DNA from: Acorus gramineus
Taxonomy: Eukaryota > Streptophyta > Magnoliopsida > Acorales > Acoraceae
Direction: 5' to 3'
NCBI GenBank assembly: GCA_030737835.1
Contig: CM060850.1
Span: 19,746,216-19,810,215, forward strand
DNA length: 64,000 nt
Shown: positions 14,001 to 25,167 of the stretch, piece after piece
Numbering within the stretch: the first letter of the stretch is position 1
Layout: every line of letters starts with the position of its first letter
The notes under the pieces: generated by a model
What the model was told of the DNA's origin: nothing
What the model saw: only the letters and a program-made list of their open reading frames with translations
Databases searched by the model: none
Translations under genes and position numbers: made by a program

Positions 14001-16093
14001 GAAAGAGGGCGGCTTGGGAATTCTGGACCTCTAGGCTATGAACCGTGCCCTCCTCACAAAATGGGTATGGAAATGGCTGTGTGGGACTAATTCTCTTTGG
14101 TTTAGGTTCTGAAGGAAAGATATGGAGGAGGCGGCCTTGGTGAAAGACGATGGCTTTGCATAAACCTATGAACTTCCCAGACCTGCAAGGCCATCTTCGC
14201 GGATAAGCTGACCATCGAAGAAGCCGTTGGATGGATGCTTTGACCCGTCGAATCCATACGTTTCTGGACTGATAAATGGACTGGAACTGAGAGATTGATT
14301 GACCTCGTCCCTGACATCTTCAGATTGACCAGCAACAAAGAAGGCGTGGTGCGAGAGTTCTTCGTGAGCGCGGGCACCATCAACACTTTGAGCATCCCTC
14401 TACTCAGAACTCGTCTGAGCAAGGAGGAGATGAGGCAATACGCAGTACTAATGGAAAGGGTGGGGCAGTTCGACGCATTAGAAACCGGGGAGGACAACAT
14501 CCAATGGCGACCAAGGGCTTCCGGGGAATTCACAGTGAAATGCACATACAAATGGTGGCAGGTGGTCTCAATCGGCACACCATCAAACTGCCCAATATAC
14601 ATTCAAATCTGGAAGACTAAGATGCCACTTAAGGTCAAAGTTTTTATGTGGCTTCTAAACAAAGAAAGGCTGCTAACGAGAGTATATCGGGCAAAGTGGG
14701 CGCTGAATGATCCGACGGACTGTGTGTTGTGCTTGGTGGAACCGGAAACAATGCAACACCTATTCAGCAGGTGCGAGATGGTGCATAGTTTATGGAATCT
14801 AATTGGAGAGAAGAACCAGTTTGGATACGACATTCCACTCACTCTAGGAGCTATGGGCAGCAGGGAAGGCCCTGAAACAAGGTGAGACGGACGGCCTGGC
14901 AGCGGCGATATCATAGCTCATTGTACCCGCAAGGGCGTGGACAGTGTGGAAGACACGCAACGAGGTGATTTTTCGCGGAACCCACCCTTACCAAGAGAAT
15001 ATGTGGGAAATGTTCTGCATCTGTCTCCACGATTGGGGCTCATGCATTGCATTGGCGAGGGGAATCTCATTCCCCAAAGGTCGACTAGTTATCAAGCGAT
15101 TGTAGTAGTCATGGTCGCGCTCCCAAGGTTTAGAAGCCTCTTCTTCCCGGGAGTATGTCCTTTGAGGCTTTGGCTACTCCTTTGTTGTATTTTCTTTTGT
15201 CTCTTTTACCCCTCTCTTCCCCCTCCCCTACCCCATTCAGAGTTTACAATGTTTACAATTCGATATTCAATAATGAAACCGGATAACAACCATCTACTTT
15301 TCGTTCAAAAAAATAAAATTTAAGAAAAAACATGGAATTGTATTGTCCTATGGCAAGAGGTGTATGGGCTTGGATAGCTTCAGCAACAGGAGTGGACGTG
15401 AGCTTTTCATATCTAGAAGGAATGTGGGAGGCGGGAAAGAAGATGCGGCAAAGGAGATATCGAAGCGCAAAGGCAAAAATTTCACAATTCTTTGTGCCAG
15501 CGGAGGCGTGGGCAATATGGCTGTCGAGGAACCAAGGAGATGATTATTCAAGGGGGCTATCCCCTACAGAGAGAACATTTAGGAGATGGTTATTCGCTTT
15601 GTGAAAGACGGAAGATGGACCGTTATTGTACGTGTCGATGTCCATGGACTTTATATTTTTGATGTAGAGAGACCCTTGTGCTAATTTGACTTGTTATTTT
15701 CAACTCCCGTTGCCAAATGTCTTGTATATATTTTTGTTGCATTTATGACTTTCTGTATACTAACCTACCTGTCCCGACTTGGGAGACGGCCACTTCTGGG
15801 TCGTGACATTACAGGCGGTTTCATATGAATAACAGCGTGATAAACGAACATTAACAATTCAGAATCCCCTAAATCCACGCGAATCATATATATACATCAC
15901 GTAAGGACCAAATACACTCCAATATGCACCGAGACATTACCTTGGATTGCGAATCAGAAATGCAGCCATTGCTGCTGTTGTAGATGTTGCAGAAGTAACC
16001 GACACGGGACTTCTTGACTTGCCTTACCTGCGGCGAGAGGGGTTGACGTGTCGGGAGGAATGCGGAGGGCCTGGCCGTCCACAGGAGTTCCAT
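2025..16093 (-). CDS. GC1: GC1 / SDR39U1-like epimerase family protein, plastid; complete 12-exon gene
   Basis: This is an atypical short-chain dehydrogenase of the SDR39U1/YfcH family. The plant member, GIANT CHLOROPLAST 1, is related to cyanobacterial SulA, sits at the inner plastid envelope and affects chloroplast division; its substrate is unknown. Exons in transcript order are 15941-16093, 12947-13022, 10876-10935, 9872-9990, 9198-9242, 8994-9072, 7675-7736, 5680-5782, 4909-4969, 3565-3635, 2248-2387 and 2025-2129. All introns are GT-AG and phases agree, giving 357 aa. Residues 1-51 look like a transit peptide. The nucleotide-binding TGATGFIG is at 60-67, AVVNLAGLPISTRW at about 120-133, and the family motif ISATAVGYYG at 169-178. 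GGPIGTGKQW is at 244-253, WIHLDDLV begins at 256, and the DUF1731 tail VLEGQRVLP starts at 324. The reading frame is intact, so the gene is probably functional. Intron 1 (2.9 kb) holds LINE debris. Confidence 0.93.
6351..7190. repeat. 422-bp tandem duplication inside a GC1 intron
   Basis: The segments 6351-6771 and 6773-7190 are near-identical direct copies in the intron between GC1 exons 7 and 8. Both start with AATTC(G/A)GGTTGGGTTTGG and end with CTACAAACTAGGCATGGC. They differ by scattered substitutions and small indels of a few percent, so the duplication is fairly recent. Neither copy encodes protein or disturbs the neighbouring splice sites. Confidence 0.9.
12155..12472. repeat. Tandem trimer of a 106-bp unit in GC1 intron 2
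   Basis: Three consecutive degenerate copies start at 12155, 12261 and 12367. Each has TCGATTTTCTCTTTTTC-like DNA, then TTATGTCCACT, CTCGATAAT, TTCATGCATTG and a CCCCAA stretch. The period of 106 bp is regular. The surrounding intron (10936-12946) has no gene. The repeat may be the remains of a larger unidentified repeat. Confidence 0.8.
13385..15330 (+). mobile_element. 5'-truncated LINE (L1-type) in GC1 intron 1, antisense to the gene
   Basis: This is the degraded 3' part of a plant non-LTR retrotransposon ORF2. At 13402-13950 it encodes the end of the reverse transcriptase, with the catalytic IIQYADDTLLL followed by HLGLPL and LSWGGRLTLLQVVL. At 14295-14885 it encodes the C-terminal zinc-binding RT-associated domain (zf-RVT), with MPLKVKVFMWLL and CVLC...TMQHLFSRC. 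Stops at about 13950, 14032 and 14112, with others, make it non-functional. An A-rich tail at about 15308-15330 marks the 3' end. The element is transcriptionally antisense to GC1 and lies far from its splice sites. Confidence 0.88.
15331..15620 (+). mobile_element. Second LINE 3' fragment (zf-RVT end)
   Basis: Directly after the A-rich tail of the first LINE, a separate reading frame encodes ELYCPMARGVWAW and AEAWAIWLSRN. These match the CP-x-AR-x-VW and WAIWxxRN features at the C-terminal end of plant LINE ORF2. It is a different copy or family from its left neighbour and only about 90 codons survive. The first LINE may have inserted into this older one, but no matching left part is seen. 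Confidence 0.65.
15621..15940. other. Rest of GC1 intron 1, with a possible relic of a TG...CA element end
   Basis: No gene is visible. The stretch at about 15768-15811, containing GGGAGACGGCCACTTCTGG and ending in CGTGACA, resembles the terminus of the solo-LTR-like family at 44-63 kb, which ends in GGACGGCCGCCCTGGGGCGTGACA-like DNA. It may be an older relic of that family. The match is short and could be fortuitous. Confidence 0.35.
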
Positions 16094-16106
16094 GTGATGC
16101 TAACGC

Positions 16107-16136
16107 GAGAGAGACAGAGAGAGAGAGAGAGAGAGG
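16107..16136 (-). promoter_or_regulatory. CT-rich (GA)n tract just upstream of the GC1 start codon
   Basis: A nearly pure GA repeat on the + strand (CT on the GC1 sense strand) lies 14-43 nt upstream of the ATG at 16091-16093. CT microsatellites are common in plant 5' leaders and core promoters (Y-patch-like). No TATA box was identified with confidence between here and 16.3 kb. Confidence 0.5.
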
Positions 16137-16281
16137 TTGTGATTTGGGGGAAATGATGTGGGGGGAGTGGATTTGGAGAGTAATGGAGGAGGAGGAGTCG
16201 TGTGAGACGGAGAGCCACAGCCATGGCATCCGTGGTCGTGGTCCATAAACGACCAAGATCACAAGTTTAAAATCCTCGGAA

Positions 16282-16311
16282 ATAAAAAAAAAAAAGGGGG
16301 GGGGGGGGGGG
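16282..16311. repeat. Poly(A)-poly(G) run
   Basis: A mostly-A stretch to 16295 is followed directly by 16 consecutive G (16296-16311). It lies upstream of GC1. Its exact length is likely to be unreliable in assembly. Confidence 0.9.
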
Positions 16312-16423
16312 TGAATTTGCATTTATACCCCTGTTAAATATGGTAGTTTGTGTTATACTCCCCTTAAAAAGATAATTGCATATATACCCCTGAAATTTTT
16401 TTTTGTATTGCATCTGTGCCCCT

Positions 16424-16777
16424 GAGGTTAAGTTTCTTCCATTGGGAGTCAAATATGCCAGGAATATTCCATTAATGCCGTTTAATGTCCAAAATTCCCT
16501 TATAATAGTTGGGGCTTTAAAAATTGCATCCATACCCCGGTCTCCTTCTGATGCATATAAGAGTTGTCTTCAACCTCCAGTTTTCTTCTTCTCCAATGGT
16601 GAGGTTAAGTTTCTTCCATTGGGAGTCAAATATGCCAGGAATATTCCATTAATGCCGTTTAATGTCCAAAATTCCCTTATAATAGTTGGGGCTTTAAAAA
16701 TTGCATCCATACCCCGGTCTCCTTCTGATGCATATAAGAGTTGTCTTCAACCTCCAGTCTTCTTCTTCTCCAATGGT
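16424..16777. repeat. Recent 177-bp tandem duplication between GC1 and the GRF gene
   Basis: Positions 16424-16600 and 16601-16777 are almost identical copies. I see essentially one difference, TTT versus TCT, near their 3' ends. Each starts GAGGTTAAGTTTCTTCC and ends TTCTTCTTCTCCAATGGT. The copies lie in the intergenic region shared by two divergent genes, just upstream of the GRF-type pseudogene, so they may have duplicated its promoter or leader. Confidence 0.93.
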
Positions 16778-16852
16778 CGACTTCTTCTCCAATGGCATGG
16801 CTTCTTCTCCAACAGCCACCATCAACGTTGAAGCAGCCCGACTCCAGCAGAG

Positions 16853-17318
16853 ATGAGTGAAGCTTCATCTTCTTCTGTCCGTACTCTATGAAACCCTAAT
16901 TGTCGATGCGGGATCGTCATTGTGGTTCTGACATCCTCTAGAGAAGCTAGCAAGGGAAGGAAGTTCTACATATGTCGACAATGGAAAGTAGATTTGATTT
17001 GGGTGTTTATGTTGTTGACAATGTGTTTGATTTAGTTGTTTTATGCTGTTGGGTGTTTGAATGTGTTTGATTTGTTGTGCTTTGTTGCAGACTTCAGAAG
17101 ACTGCAATTTCTTTTCTTGGGTAGATGAAATTGATCGAGGCACGTGTGCATTGAAACAGCAAATCAACAAATTCTATGAAAAAATGGATGAGAAGGCCGT
17201 TGTAATGCGAAATGTGATTGAAAAACTGGAAGAGAAGATTGATGACATGCGTAAACAGATTTGGTTGTGCCTATTCATCATAGGATCCTTAGTTATTGTA
17301 GTGTTGATTGTGAAGTAG
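16853..17318 (+). pseudogene. Small GRF-type zinc-finger protein gene with an in-frame stop
   Basis: Two exons can be read. Exon 1 (16853-16987) begins ATG and encodes MSEASSSSVRTL, then TGA (16889-16891), then NPNCRCG...GRKFYICRQWK. An intron from GT at 16988 to AG at 17090 follows. Exon 2 (17091-17318) encodes TSEDCNFFSWVDEID, a Lys/Glu-rich coiled-coil-like stretch and a hydrophobic C-terminal segment (IWLCLFIIGSLVIVVLIV). The order CxCG, GRxFYxC, DCxFFxWxDE is the GRF zinc finger. Plants have many small genes with a GRF finger, coiled coil and C-terminal membrane anchor, function unknown. The TGA falls where related proteins have a sense codon and there is no usable downstream ATG before the finger, so this copy is probably dead. 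It is divergent to GC1. Confidence 0.75.
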
Positions 17319-17734
17319 TAATCAAATGTGTATGTAATGAGATGTTTGTTTATCAATAGTAAGCCAAACATGTATGGGTGTATTTAAGTTTATTTTTTGT
17401 AATATATATGTACATGGTAGATATGGTGAATCATTCACATCTCTGTGTGTTGAGTGTGTGGTGAAAGAACTGCAGTTTCTTATCCTGGGTGTTGACACAC
17501 ATATACAAACATATAGGCACACATAAACCTGCAGCATGTATATATATAAAAAAAATTATATAACAAACACAGACAGTAATGATAACATAACAATTTGCAT
17601 GTTTATAAACTCACATAACATCATATTACATCAACCAAACCAACATTGTTTTCCTTACATAAAATCTGCAACAGCCATACAAATATTGTTTTCTTACACA
17701 CTTAACAAACGTTGTGTTGAAAGAACAAACCACA
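17319..17734. other. A+T-rich spacer before the satellite
   Basis: No gene or clear repeat is visible. It has short CA/TA-rich stretches such as ACACACATATACAAACATA. The satellite begins gradually at about 17735. Confidence 0.5.
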
Positions 17735-20700
17735 CAAATTGTTTGGAAAGAACAACTATGTTTGTGTTGAAATATGGTGTTTGGAATGAAACATTGTGTT
17801 TGGGTTGAAAAATGGTGTTTTTTTTTCCCTATTTGGTTTGTTTCGACCCAAATAGTGACTGGTCCAAAAAATGGTGTTTGGAATGAAAATTGGTATTTGG
17901 GTTGAAAAATAGTTTTTGGGTCGAAAAACACTTTTTTTTTAATAACCAAAAATGGTTTTGGAACAAAAATAATCTATATTTAGGTCAAAAAATTGTGTTT
18001 GCAATGAAAAATGGTGTTTAGGTTAAAAACTGGTATTTGGTTTATAAAATGTTGTGTTTAAATCTAAAGATGGTGTTTAGAAGGAAAAATGGTGATTGGG
18101 TAGAAAAATAATGATATGGTTGAGAAATAGTCTTTTCTGTCGAAAAAATGGTTTTTGGAACGAACATTGGTGTTTGGGTGGAAAAACGGTATTTGGGTTG
18201 AAAAATAGTTTTTTGTGTCCAAAAAATGGTTTTTGTTTCAACAAAAATGATATTTTGGGTAAAAAATGGTATTTAACTCAAAAAATAATGTTTCGGTTCA
18301 AAAAGGTGAGAAATGGTTGTTTGGACACAAAATGGTGTTTAGACACAAAAATGGTGTGTTTGGAATGAAAAAATAGTGTTTTGAATGAATTTTCATGAAA
18401 TGTAGTTTGGAACGAAAAATGGTGCTTTGGTTAAAAAATGGTATGTCTGGACTCATAATGCTGTGTTGGACGCAAAAATGGTGTTCGGTTCGAAAAATGG
18501 TATTTGGTAAAAAAACAAATGGTTTGTTGAACGAAAATTATTGTTCCTAACGAAAAATGGATGGTTTGGCCCCAAAAGGTTGTATTTGAAAAGAGAAATG
18601 GTTTTTGAGCGAATATCCAAGAAATTGTGTTTGGAACGAAAAATTTGGTTTGGGTCGAAAAATGTTTGCAAAGAAAAATGATGTTTGGGTCGAAAAATAG
18701 TATTTGGTTTAAAAAATGTTGTGTTTAAACCCCCAGATGGTGTTTATAAGGGAAAATGGAGATTGGGTGAAAAATTGGTATTTTGGTCAAAAAAATATTG
18801 TTTTGGATCCAAAATGGTGCTTGGGTCGAAAAATAGTGATTGGGTCGAACATTAGTCAGAAAATTATGTTTGGGTAGAAAAATTGTATTTGGGATGAAAA
18901 ATTGTGTTTTGTGACCGAAAAATGATATTTGGTGAAAAAAAAGGTGTGTTTAGATCCAATTTGGTTTGTTTGGACCCAAAATAGTGATTGGACCCAAAAA
19001 TGGTGTTTAAAACGAAAATTGGTATATGGGTGGAAAAATAGAATTTTGGACAAAAAACAATGCTATTTGACTAGAAAATTGTTTTTGACACAAAAAAATG
19101 ATATCTGAGCGGAAAAATGGTTTTTGTAACGAAAAATGGAGTTCGGGTCAACAAATTGTATTTGGTTTGAAAATTGTTGTGTATAAACAAAAAAATTGCG
19201 TTTACATAAAAAAAATGGTGTTTGGGTAGAAAAATGGTTTCAATCATAAAATATTGTTTTGGAACCAGAATGCTTCTTGGGTCAAAAAATAGTGATTGAG
19301 TCCAACATTGGTCGTGAAATGGAGTTTGAAACGAAAATTTGGGTTTGGGTGGAAAAATGCAATTTGGCTCGAAAAATGGAATTTGATAAAAAAAAAATAG
19401 TAATTCAACCAAAACGGTGTTTGGCAAGAGAAATGGTATTTAGGTTGAAAATTAACTGTCTACATACGAAAATGATGTTTGGAACGAAAAATTGTGTTTG
19501 GGTTGAAAAATGGTGTTTTTAGGCCCAATTTGGTTTGTTTCAACCTAGATAGAGATTGGACCAAAAAGCGGTGTTTGGATTGAAAATTGGTATTTGGGTT
19601 GAAATATGGTATTTGGGTCGAAAAACACTTTTTTTTATAAGAAAAAATGGTATTGGAACAAATCAAATTTACATTTGCATATCAAAATTGTGTTTGCAAT
19701 GAAAAATGGTGTTTGGTCAAAAAATGGTATTTTGGTTTAAAAAATGTTGTGTTTAAATCCAAAGATGGTGTTTAGAAGGAAAAATGATGAATGCATAGAA
19801 AAATAGTGACAGGGTCGAACATTGGTCGAAAAATAGTTTTTGTGTCGAAAAAATGGTGTTTGAAACAAACATTGGTGTTTGGGTGGAAAAACGGTATTTG
19901 GGTCAAAAAATGATTTTTTTTTACCCAAAAATGGATCTTGTTTGATAAAAATTGATATTTGGGGCAAAATTTTTTGTTTGGGTCGAAAAATGTATTTAAG
20001 TTGAAAAATAGTGTTTCAGCTAAAAAAGGTGAGAAACGGTATTGGGTGGAAAACTGGTTGTTCGGACACACAAATGATGTTTGGAATGAAAAGTTCTGTT
20101 TGGGTTGAAAAATGGTATTTGGAACGAAAAATTATGTTTGGGTTGTAAAATGGTGTTTTTAGGCTCTATTTGGTTTGTTTCAACCCAAATAGAGAATGGA
20201 CCAAAAAATGGTGTTTAGATTGAAAATTAATATTTGCGTTGAAAAATGTTATTTGGGTCGTAAAACACTTTTTTTTTTTTATAACCAAAAATGGTTTTGA
20301 AACAAATCTAATCTATATTTTGGTTGAAAAATTATGTTCGCAATGAAAAATAGTGATTGGTTTGAAAATTGGTATTTGGCTTAAAAAATATTGTGTTTAA
20401 ATCCAAAGATGTTGTTTAGAAGGAAAAATGGTGATTGGGTAGAAAAATAGTGACGGGATCGAACATTGGTCAAAAAATAGTTTTTGTGTCGAAAGAACGG
20501 TGTTTGAAACGAACATTGCTGTTTGAGTGGAAAAACGGTATTTGGGTGGAAAAATAATTTTTTGTGACCCAAAAATTATTCTTGTTTGACAAAAAATGAT
20601 ATTTGGGGGCAAAAAATGGTGTTTTAGTCGAAAAATAGTGTTTCAACTCAAAAAGGTGAGAAACGGTATTCGATTTGAAAACTGGTTGTTCGGACACACA

Positions 20701-23700
20701 AATAGTTTGGAAAGAAAAATGATGTTTTGAATGAATTTTCATGAAATGGTGTTTAAAACAAAAAATGGTGTTTCCGGTTAAAAAAAACATGGTATGTTTC
20801 AACCCAAAATGTCCTGTTTGGAAACAAATAGGGTTGGCGGGTCCCAAAAATGTTGTTCTTTCTGAAAAATGGTATTTAGCTGGAAAACTTATTATCAGCA
20901 CACAAAAATGATGTTTGGACTAAAAACTGGTATGTTCCGATTTAAAATCAGTGTATGGAACAAATTTTCTTGAAATGATGCTTGGAACGAGAAATTGTGT
21001 TTATGTTAAAAAACGGTATGTCTCGACACATAATGTTGTGTTGGACGCAAAAACAGTGTTCGGTTTGGAAAATGGTTTTAATGTTTTTCGACACCAATAC
21101 CAAAGGTGAGAAACGGTATTCGGGAGGAAAACTGGTTGTTCGGACACACAAATGGTGTTTGGAAAGAAAAATGGTGTTTTGGTTAAAAAAAAAAACGATA
21201 TGTCTGGAACCAAAATTCCATGTTTGGAAACAAATAGTGTTGGTTGGTCCCAAAAATGGTGTTCGGTTTGAAAAATTGTATTTAACTGAAAAATCGTTTG
21301 TTTGCACACAAAAATGATGTTTGGACTAAAAACTGATGTGTTCCGATTGAAAATAAGTGTAAGGAATGAATTTTCATGAAATGTTGCTTCAAACGAGAAA
21401 TGGTGTTTTGGTTAAAAAACGATATGTCTAGAAAATAAGTGTACGGACCCATAATGTTGTGTTGAACCCAAAAATGGTGTTCAGTTCGAAAAATGGTTTT
21501 AATGTAAAAAAATCGTATGTGGAACGAAAATATTGTTCCTAACGAAAAATGGAGGATTTGGACACCTAGACGTGGTGTGGTTGGAAAGAGAAATAGTTGG
21601 TTTTTTAATGAATTTCTGAGAAATGGTGTTTGGAACTAAAAAAATGTGTTGGGTTGAAAAATGGTGTTTTTAGGCCCTATTTGGTTTGTTTTGACCCAAA
21701 TAGTGATTGGATGAAAAAAATGGTGTTTAGATTGAAAATTGGTATTTTGTTTGAAAAATGGTATTTGTGCCGAAAAACACATTTTTTTTTTATAAGCAAA
21801 AATGGTGTTAGAACAAATCTAATTTATATTTTGGTTGAAAAATTGTGTATGCAATGAAAAGTGGTGTTTGGGTTCAATAATGGCATTCGGTTTAAAAATG
21901 TTGTGTTTAAATCCAAAGATGGCATTTAGAAGAAAAAAATGGTGGTGTAGAAAAGTAGTGACAGGGTCGAACATTGGTCAAAAAATAGTCTTTGTATCGA
22001 AAAAATGGTGTTTGGATCGGACATTGGTGTTTGGGTGGAAAACAGTATTTGGGTCGAAAATAGTTTTTTGTGAACCAAAAATGGTTTTTGTTTAACAAAA
22101 ATTGATATTTGGGGCAAAAAATGGTGCTTGGGTCGTAAAATAGTATTTAAGTTGAAAATTACTATTTCAGTTCAAAAAGGGTGAGAAACGGTATTCGGGT
22201 GGAAAACAGGTTGTTCTGACATACAAATGTTGTTTTGAATGAATTTTCATGAAATGGTGTTTGAAATGAAAAATGGTGTTTTGGTAAAAAAAGAAAAAAG
22301 AAAAGGGCATGTCTGGACCCAAAATGCACTGTTTGGAAACAAATAGGGTTGGTGGGTCCTAAAAATGATGTTTGGACTAAAAACTGGTGTGTTCCGATTG
22401 AAAAGCAGTGTACGGGATGAATTTTCATGAAATGTTGCTTGGAACAAGAAATGGTGTTTTGGTTAAAAAACGGTATGTCTGGACCCACAATGCTGTGTTG
22501 GATGTAAGAACGGTCTTCGGTTTGAAAAATGTTTTTATTTTTAAAAAAATGGTATGTGGAACGAAAAATGTTGTTCCTAACAAAAAAATGGAGGGTTTGG
22601 ACCCACACGTGGTGTGCTTGAAAAGATAAATGGTTTTTGAATGAATTTCTGAGAAATGGTGTTGGGAACGAAAAATTGTGTTTGGGTTGAAAAATGGTGT
22701 TTTTAGACCCTATTTGGTTTGTTTTGACCCAAATAGTGATTGGACGAAAAAATTGTGTTTGGATTGAAAATTTGTTTTTGGGTTGAAAAATGGTATTTGT
22801 GTCAAGAAACACTTTTTTTTTTTTATAAGTAAAAATGGTCTTGGAACAAATCTAATCTATATTTCGGTTGAAAAATTGTGTATGCAATGAAAAGTGGTGT
22901 GTGGGTTCAAAAAATGATATTCGGTGATTGGACGAAAAAATTGTGTCTGGATTGAAAATTTGTTTTTGGGTTGAAAAATGGTATTTGTGTCAAGAAACAC
23001 TTTTTTTTTTTTATAAGTAAAAATGGTCTTGGAACAAATCTAATCTATATTTCGGTTGAAAAATTGTGTATGCAATGAAAAGTGGTGTGTGGGTTCAAAA
23101 AATGATATTCGGTTTTAAAAATGTTGTTTTTAAATCCAAAGATGGCGTTTAGAAGGAAAAATAGTGATTGGGTAAAAAAATAGTGACGGGGTCGAAAAAT
23201 TGGTTTTGTGTCGAAAAAATGGTTTTTGGAACGGACATTCGTGTTTGGGTGGAAAAAATAGTATTTGACAAAAATTGATATTTGGGGCAAAAAATAATGT
23301 TTGGGTTGTAAAATGATATTTAAGTAAAAAAATAGTGTTTCTGCTAAAAAAAGGTGAGAAACGGTATTTAGGTGGAAAACTGGTTGTTCGAACACACAAA
23401 TGGTGTTTAGAATGAAAAAATGTGTTTTGAATGAATTTTCATGAAATGGTGTTTGAAACGAAAAATGATGTTTTGGTAAAAAAAAAAAATGGTATGTGTG
23501 GACCCAAAATGCCCTGTTTGGAAACAAATAGGGTTGGTGGGTCCCAAAAATGGTGTTCGTTTGAAAAATGGTATTTAGCTGAAAAACTGATAGTCTTCAC
23601 ACAAAAATGATGTTTGTTTGGACCAAAAACTAGTGTGTTCCTATTGAAAATCAGTGTAGAAAACGAATTTTCATGAAATGTTACTTGGAACGAGAAATGG

Positions 23701-24964
23701 CGTTTTGGTTAGAAAACGGTATGTGGGGACCCATAATGCCGTGTTGGACGCAAAAACGGTGTTCGGCTTGAAAAATGGTTTTAATGTAAAAAAAATGGTA
23801 TGTGGAATAAAAAATGTTGTTCCTAACGAAAAATGGAGGGTTTGGACCTACACGCGCATGGGTTTGGAAAGAGAAATGGTGTTTGGAACAAAAATTTGTG
23901 TTTGGGTTGAAAAATGGTGTTTTTAGGCCCTATTTAGTTTGTTTCGATCAAAATAGTGAGTGGACGAAAAAAATGGTGTTTGGATTGAAAATTAGCTTTT
24001 GGGTTGAAAAATGGTATTTTGTGTTGAAAAGCACTTTTATTTTTTTTTTAACCAAAAATGGTTTTGGAACAAATCTAATCTATATTTGGGTTGAAAAATT
24101 GTGTTTGCAATGAAAAGTGATGTTTGGGTTCAAAAATGGTATTCGGTTTAAAGAATGTTGTGTTTAAATCCAAAGATGGTGTTTAGAAGGAAAAATGGTG
24201 ATTGGGTAGAAAAATAGTGACGGGGTCGAACTTTGGTAGAAAAATAGTTTTTGTATCGAAAAAATGATGTTTGGAACGAACATTGGTGTTTGGGTGGAAA
24301 AACAGTATTTGGGTCAGAAAATAGTTTTTCGTGACCCAAAAATGGGTTTTGTTTGATAAAAATTGATATTTGGGGCAAAAAATGGTGTTTGGGTCGTAAA
24401 ATCGTATTTAAGTTGAAAAATAGTGTTTCAGCTAAAAAAGGCGAGAAACGGTATTCAGGTGGAAAACAGGTTGTTCGGACAGACAAATGGTGTTTTGAAT
24501 AAATTTTCATGAAATGGTGTTTGGAACGACAAATGGTGTTTTGGTGGAAAAAAAAACGGTATGTTTGGACCTAAAATGCTTTGGCAACAAATAGGGTTGG
24601 TGGATCCCAAAAATGGTGTTCGATTCAAAAATAGTATTTTGCTGAAAAACTGATTGTCTGCACCTAAAAATGATGTTTTGACTAAAAACTGGTGTGTTCC
24701 GATTTAAAATCGGTATACGGAATGAATTTTCAAGAAATGTTGCTTGGAATGAGAAATGGTGTTTTTGTTAAAAAACGGTATGTCTGGACTCACAATTCTG
24801 TGTTGAACACAAGAACGGTGTTCGGTTCGAATAATAGTTTTAATGTAAAAAAAAATAGTATGTGGAGCGACGAATGTTGTTCCTAACAAAAAATGGAGAG
24901 TTTGGAACCACACGTGGTATGTTTGGAAAGAGATGGTTTTTGGACGAATTTTAGAGAAATGGTG
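17735..24964 (+). repeat. Degenerate minisatellite array S1 (G-rich strand on +)
   Basis: The unit is about 19-21 bp, with consensus near AAAAATGGTGTTTGGGTCG, and is repeated with heavy divergence for 7.2 kb. Longer modules recur. A landmark containing AACAAATCTAATCTATATTT occurs near 17961, 19657, 20301, 21812, 22847, 23036 and 24070. Several intervals of about 1.03 kb indicate a higher-order repeat. Open frames in the array give low-complexity peptides rich in FFxPKHHF or KNGVW words on alternate strands and are not genes. Confidence 0.93.
22736..23111. repeat. 188-bp recent duplication within S1
   Basis: Positions 22736-22923 and 22924-23111 are almost identical. Both start at GTGATTGGACGAAAAAATTG and end at AAAATGATATTCG. 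They are far more alike than other modules of the array, which shows that unequal exchange or slippage acted recently. Confidence 0.9.
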
Positions 24965-25167
24965 TTTTTTTTTTTGAACAAAGGTAGTCAAGCTACCGCA
25001 ATTTCATTAAGAGGTGTCGCGATACATGGTAGAGATAGGAAAAATAAAAGATACAAGCGACATAGAAGAAACATGATAGCGATGGCGAGAAAGTGAGAGA
25101 CCAAAACGAGGCCTCGGGTGAAGGGGCAGAGAGGGACTGCTAGCACCAAGGACCCCTTCGCATCGCC

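Noticed and set aside
17735-24964. Many frames of 60-216 codons on both strands giving repetitive Phe/Pro/Lys/His-rich peptides
   Set aside because: They follow the 19-21-bp satellite unit in whatever frame happens to stay open. They lack stable starts, domains or codon bias.
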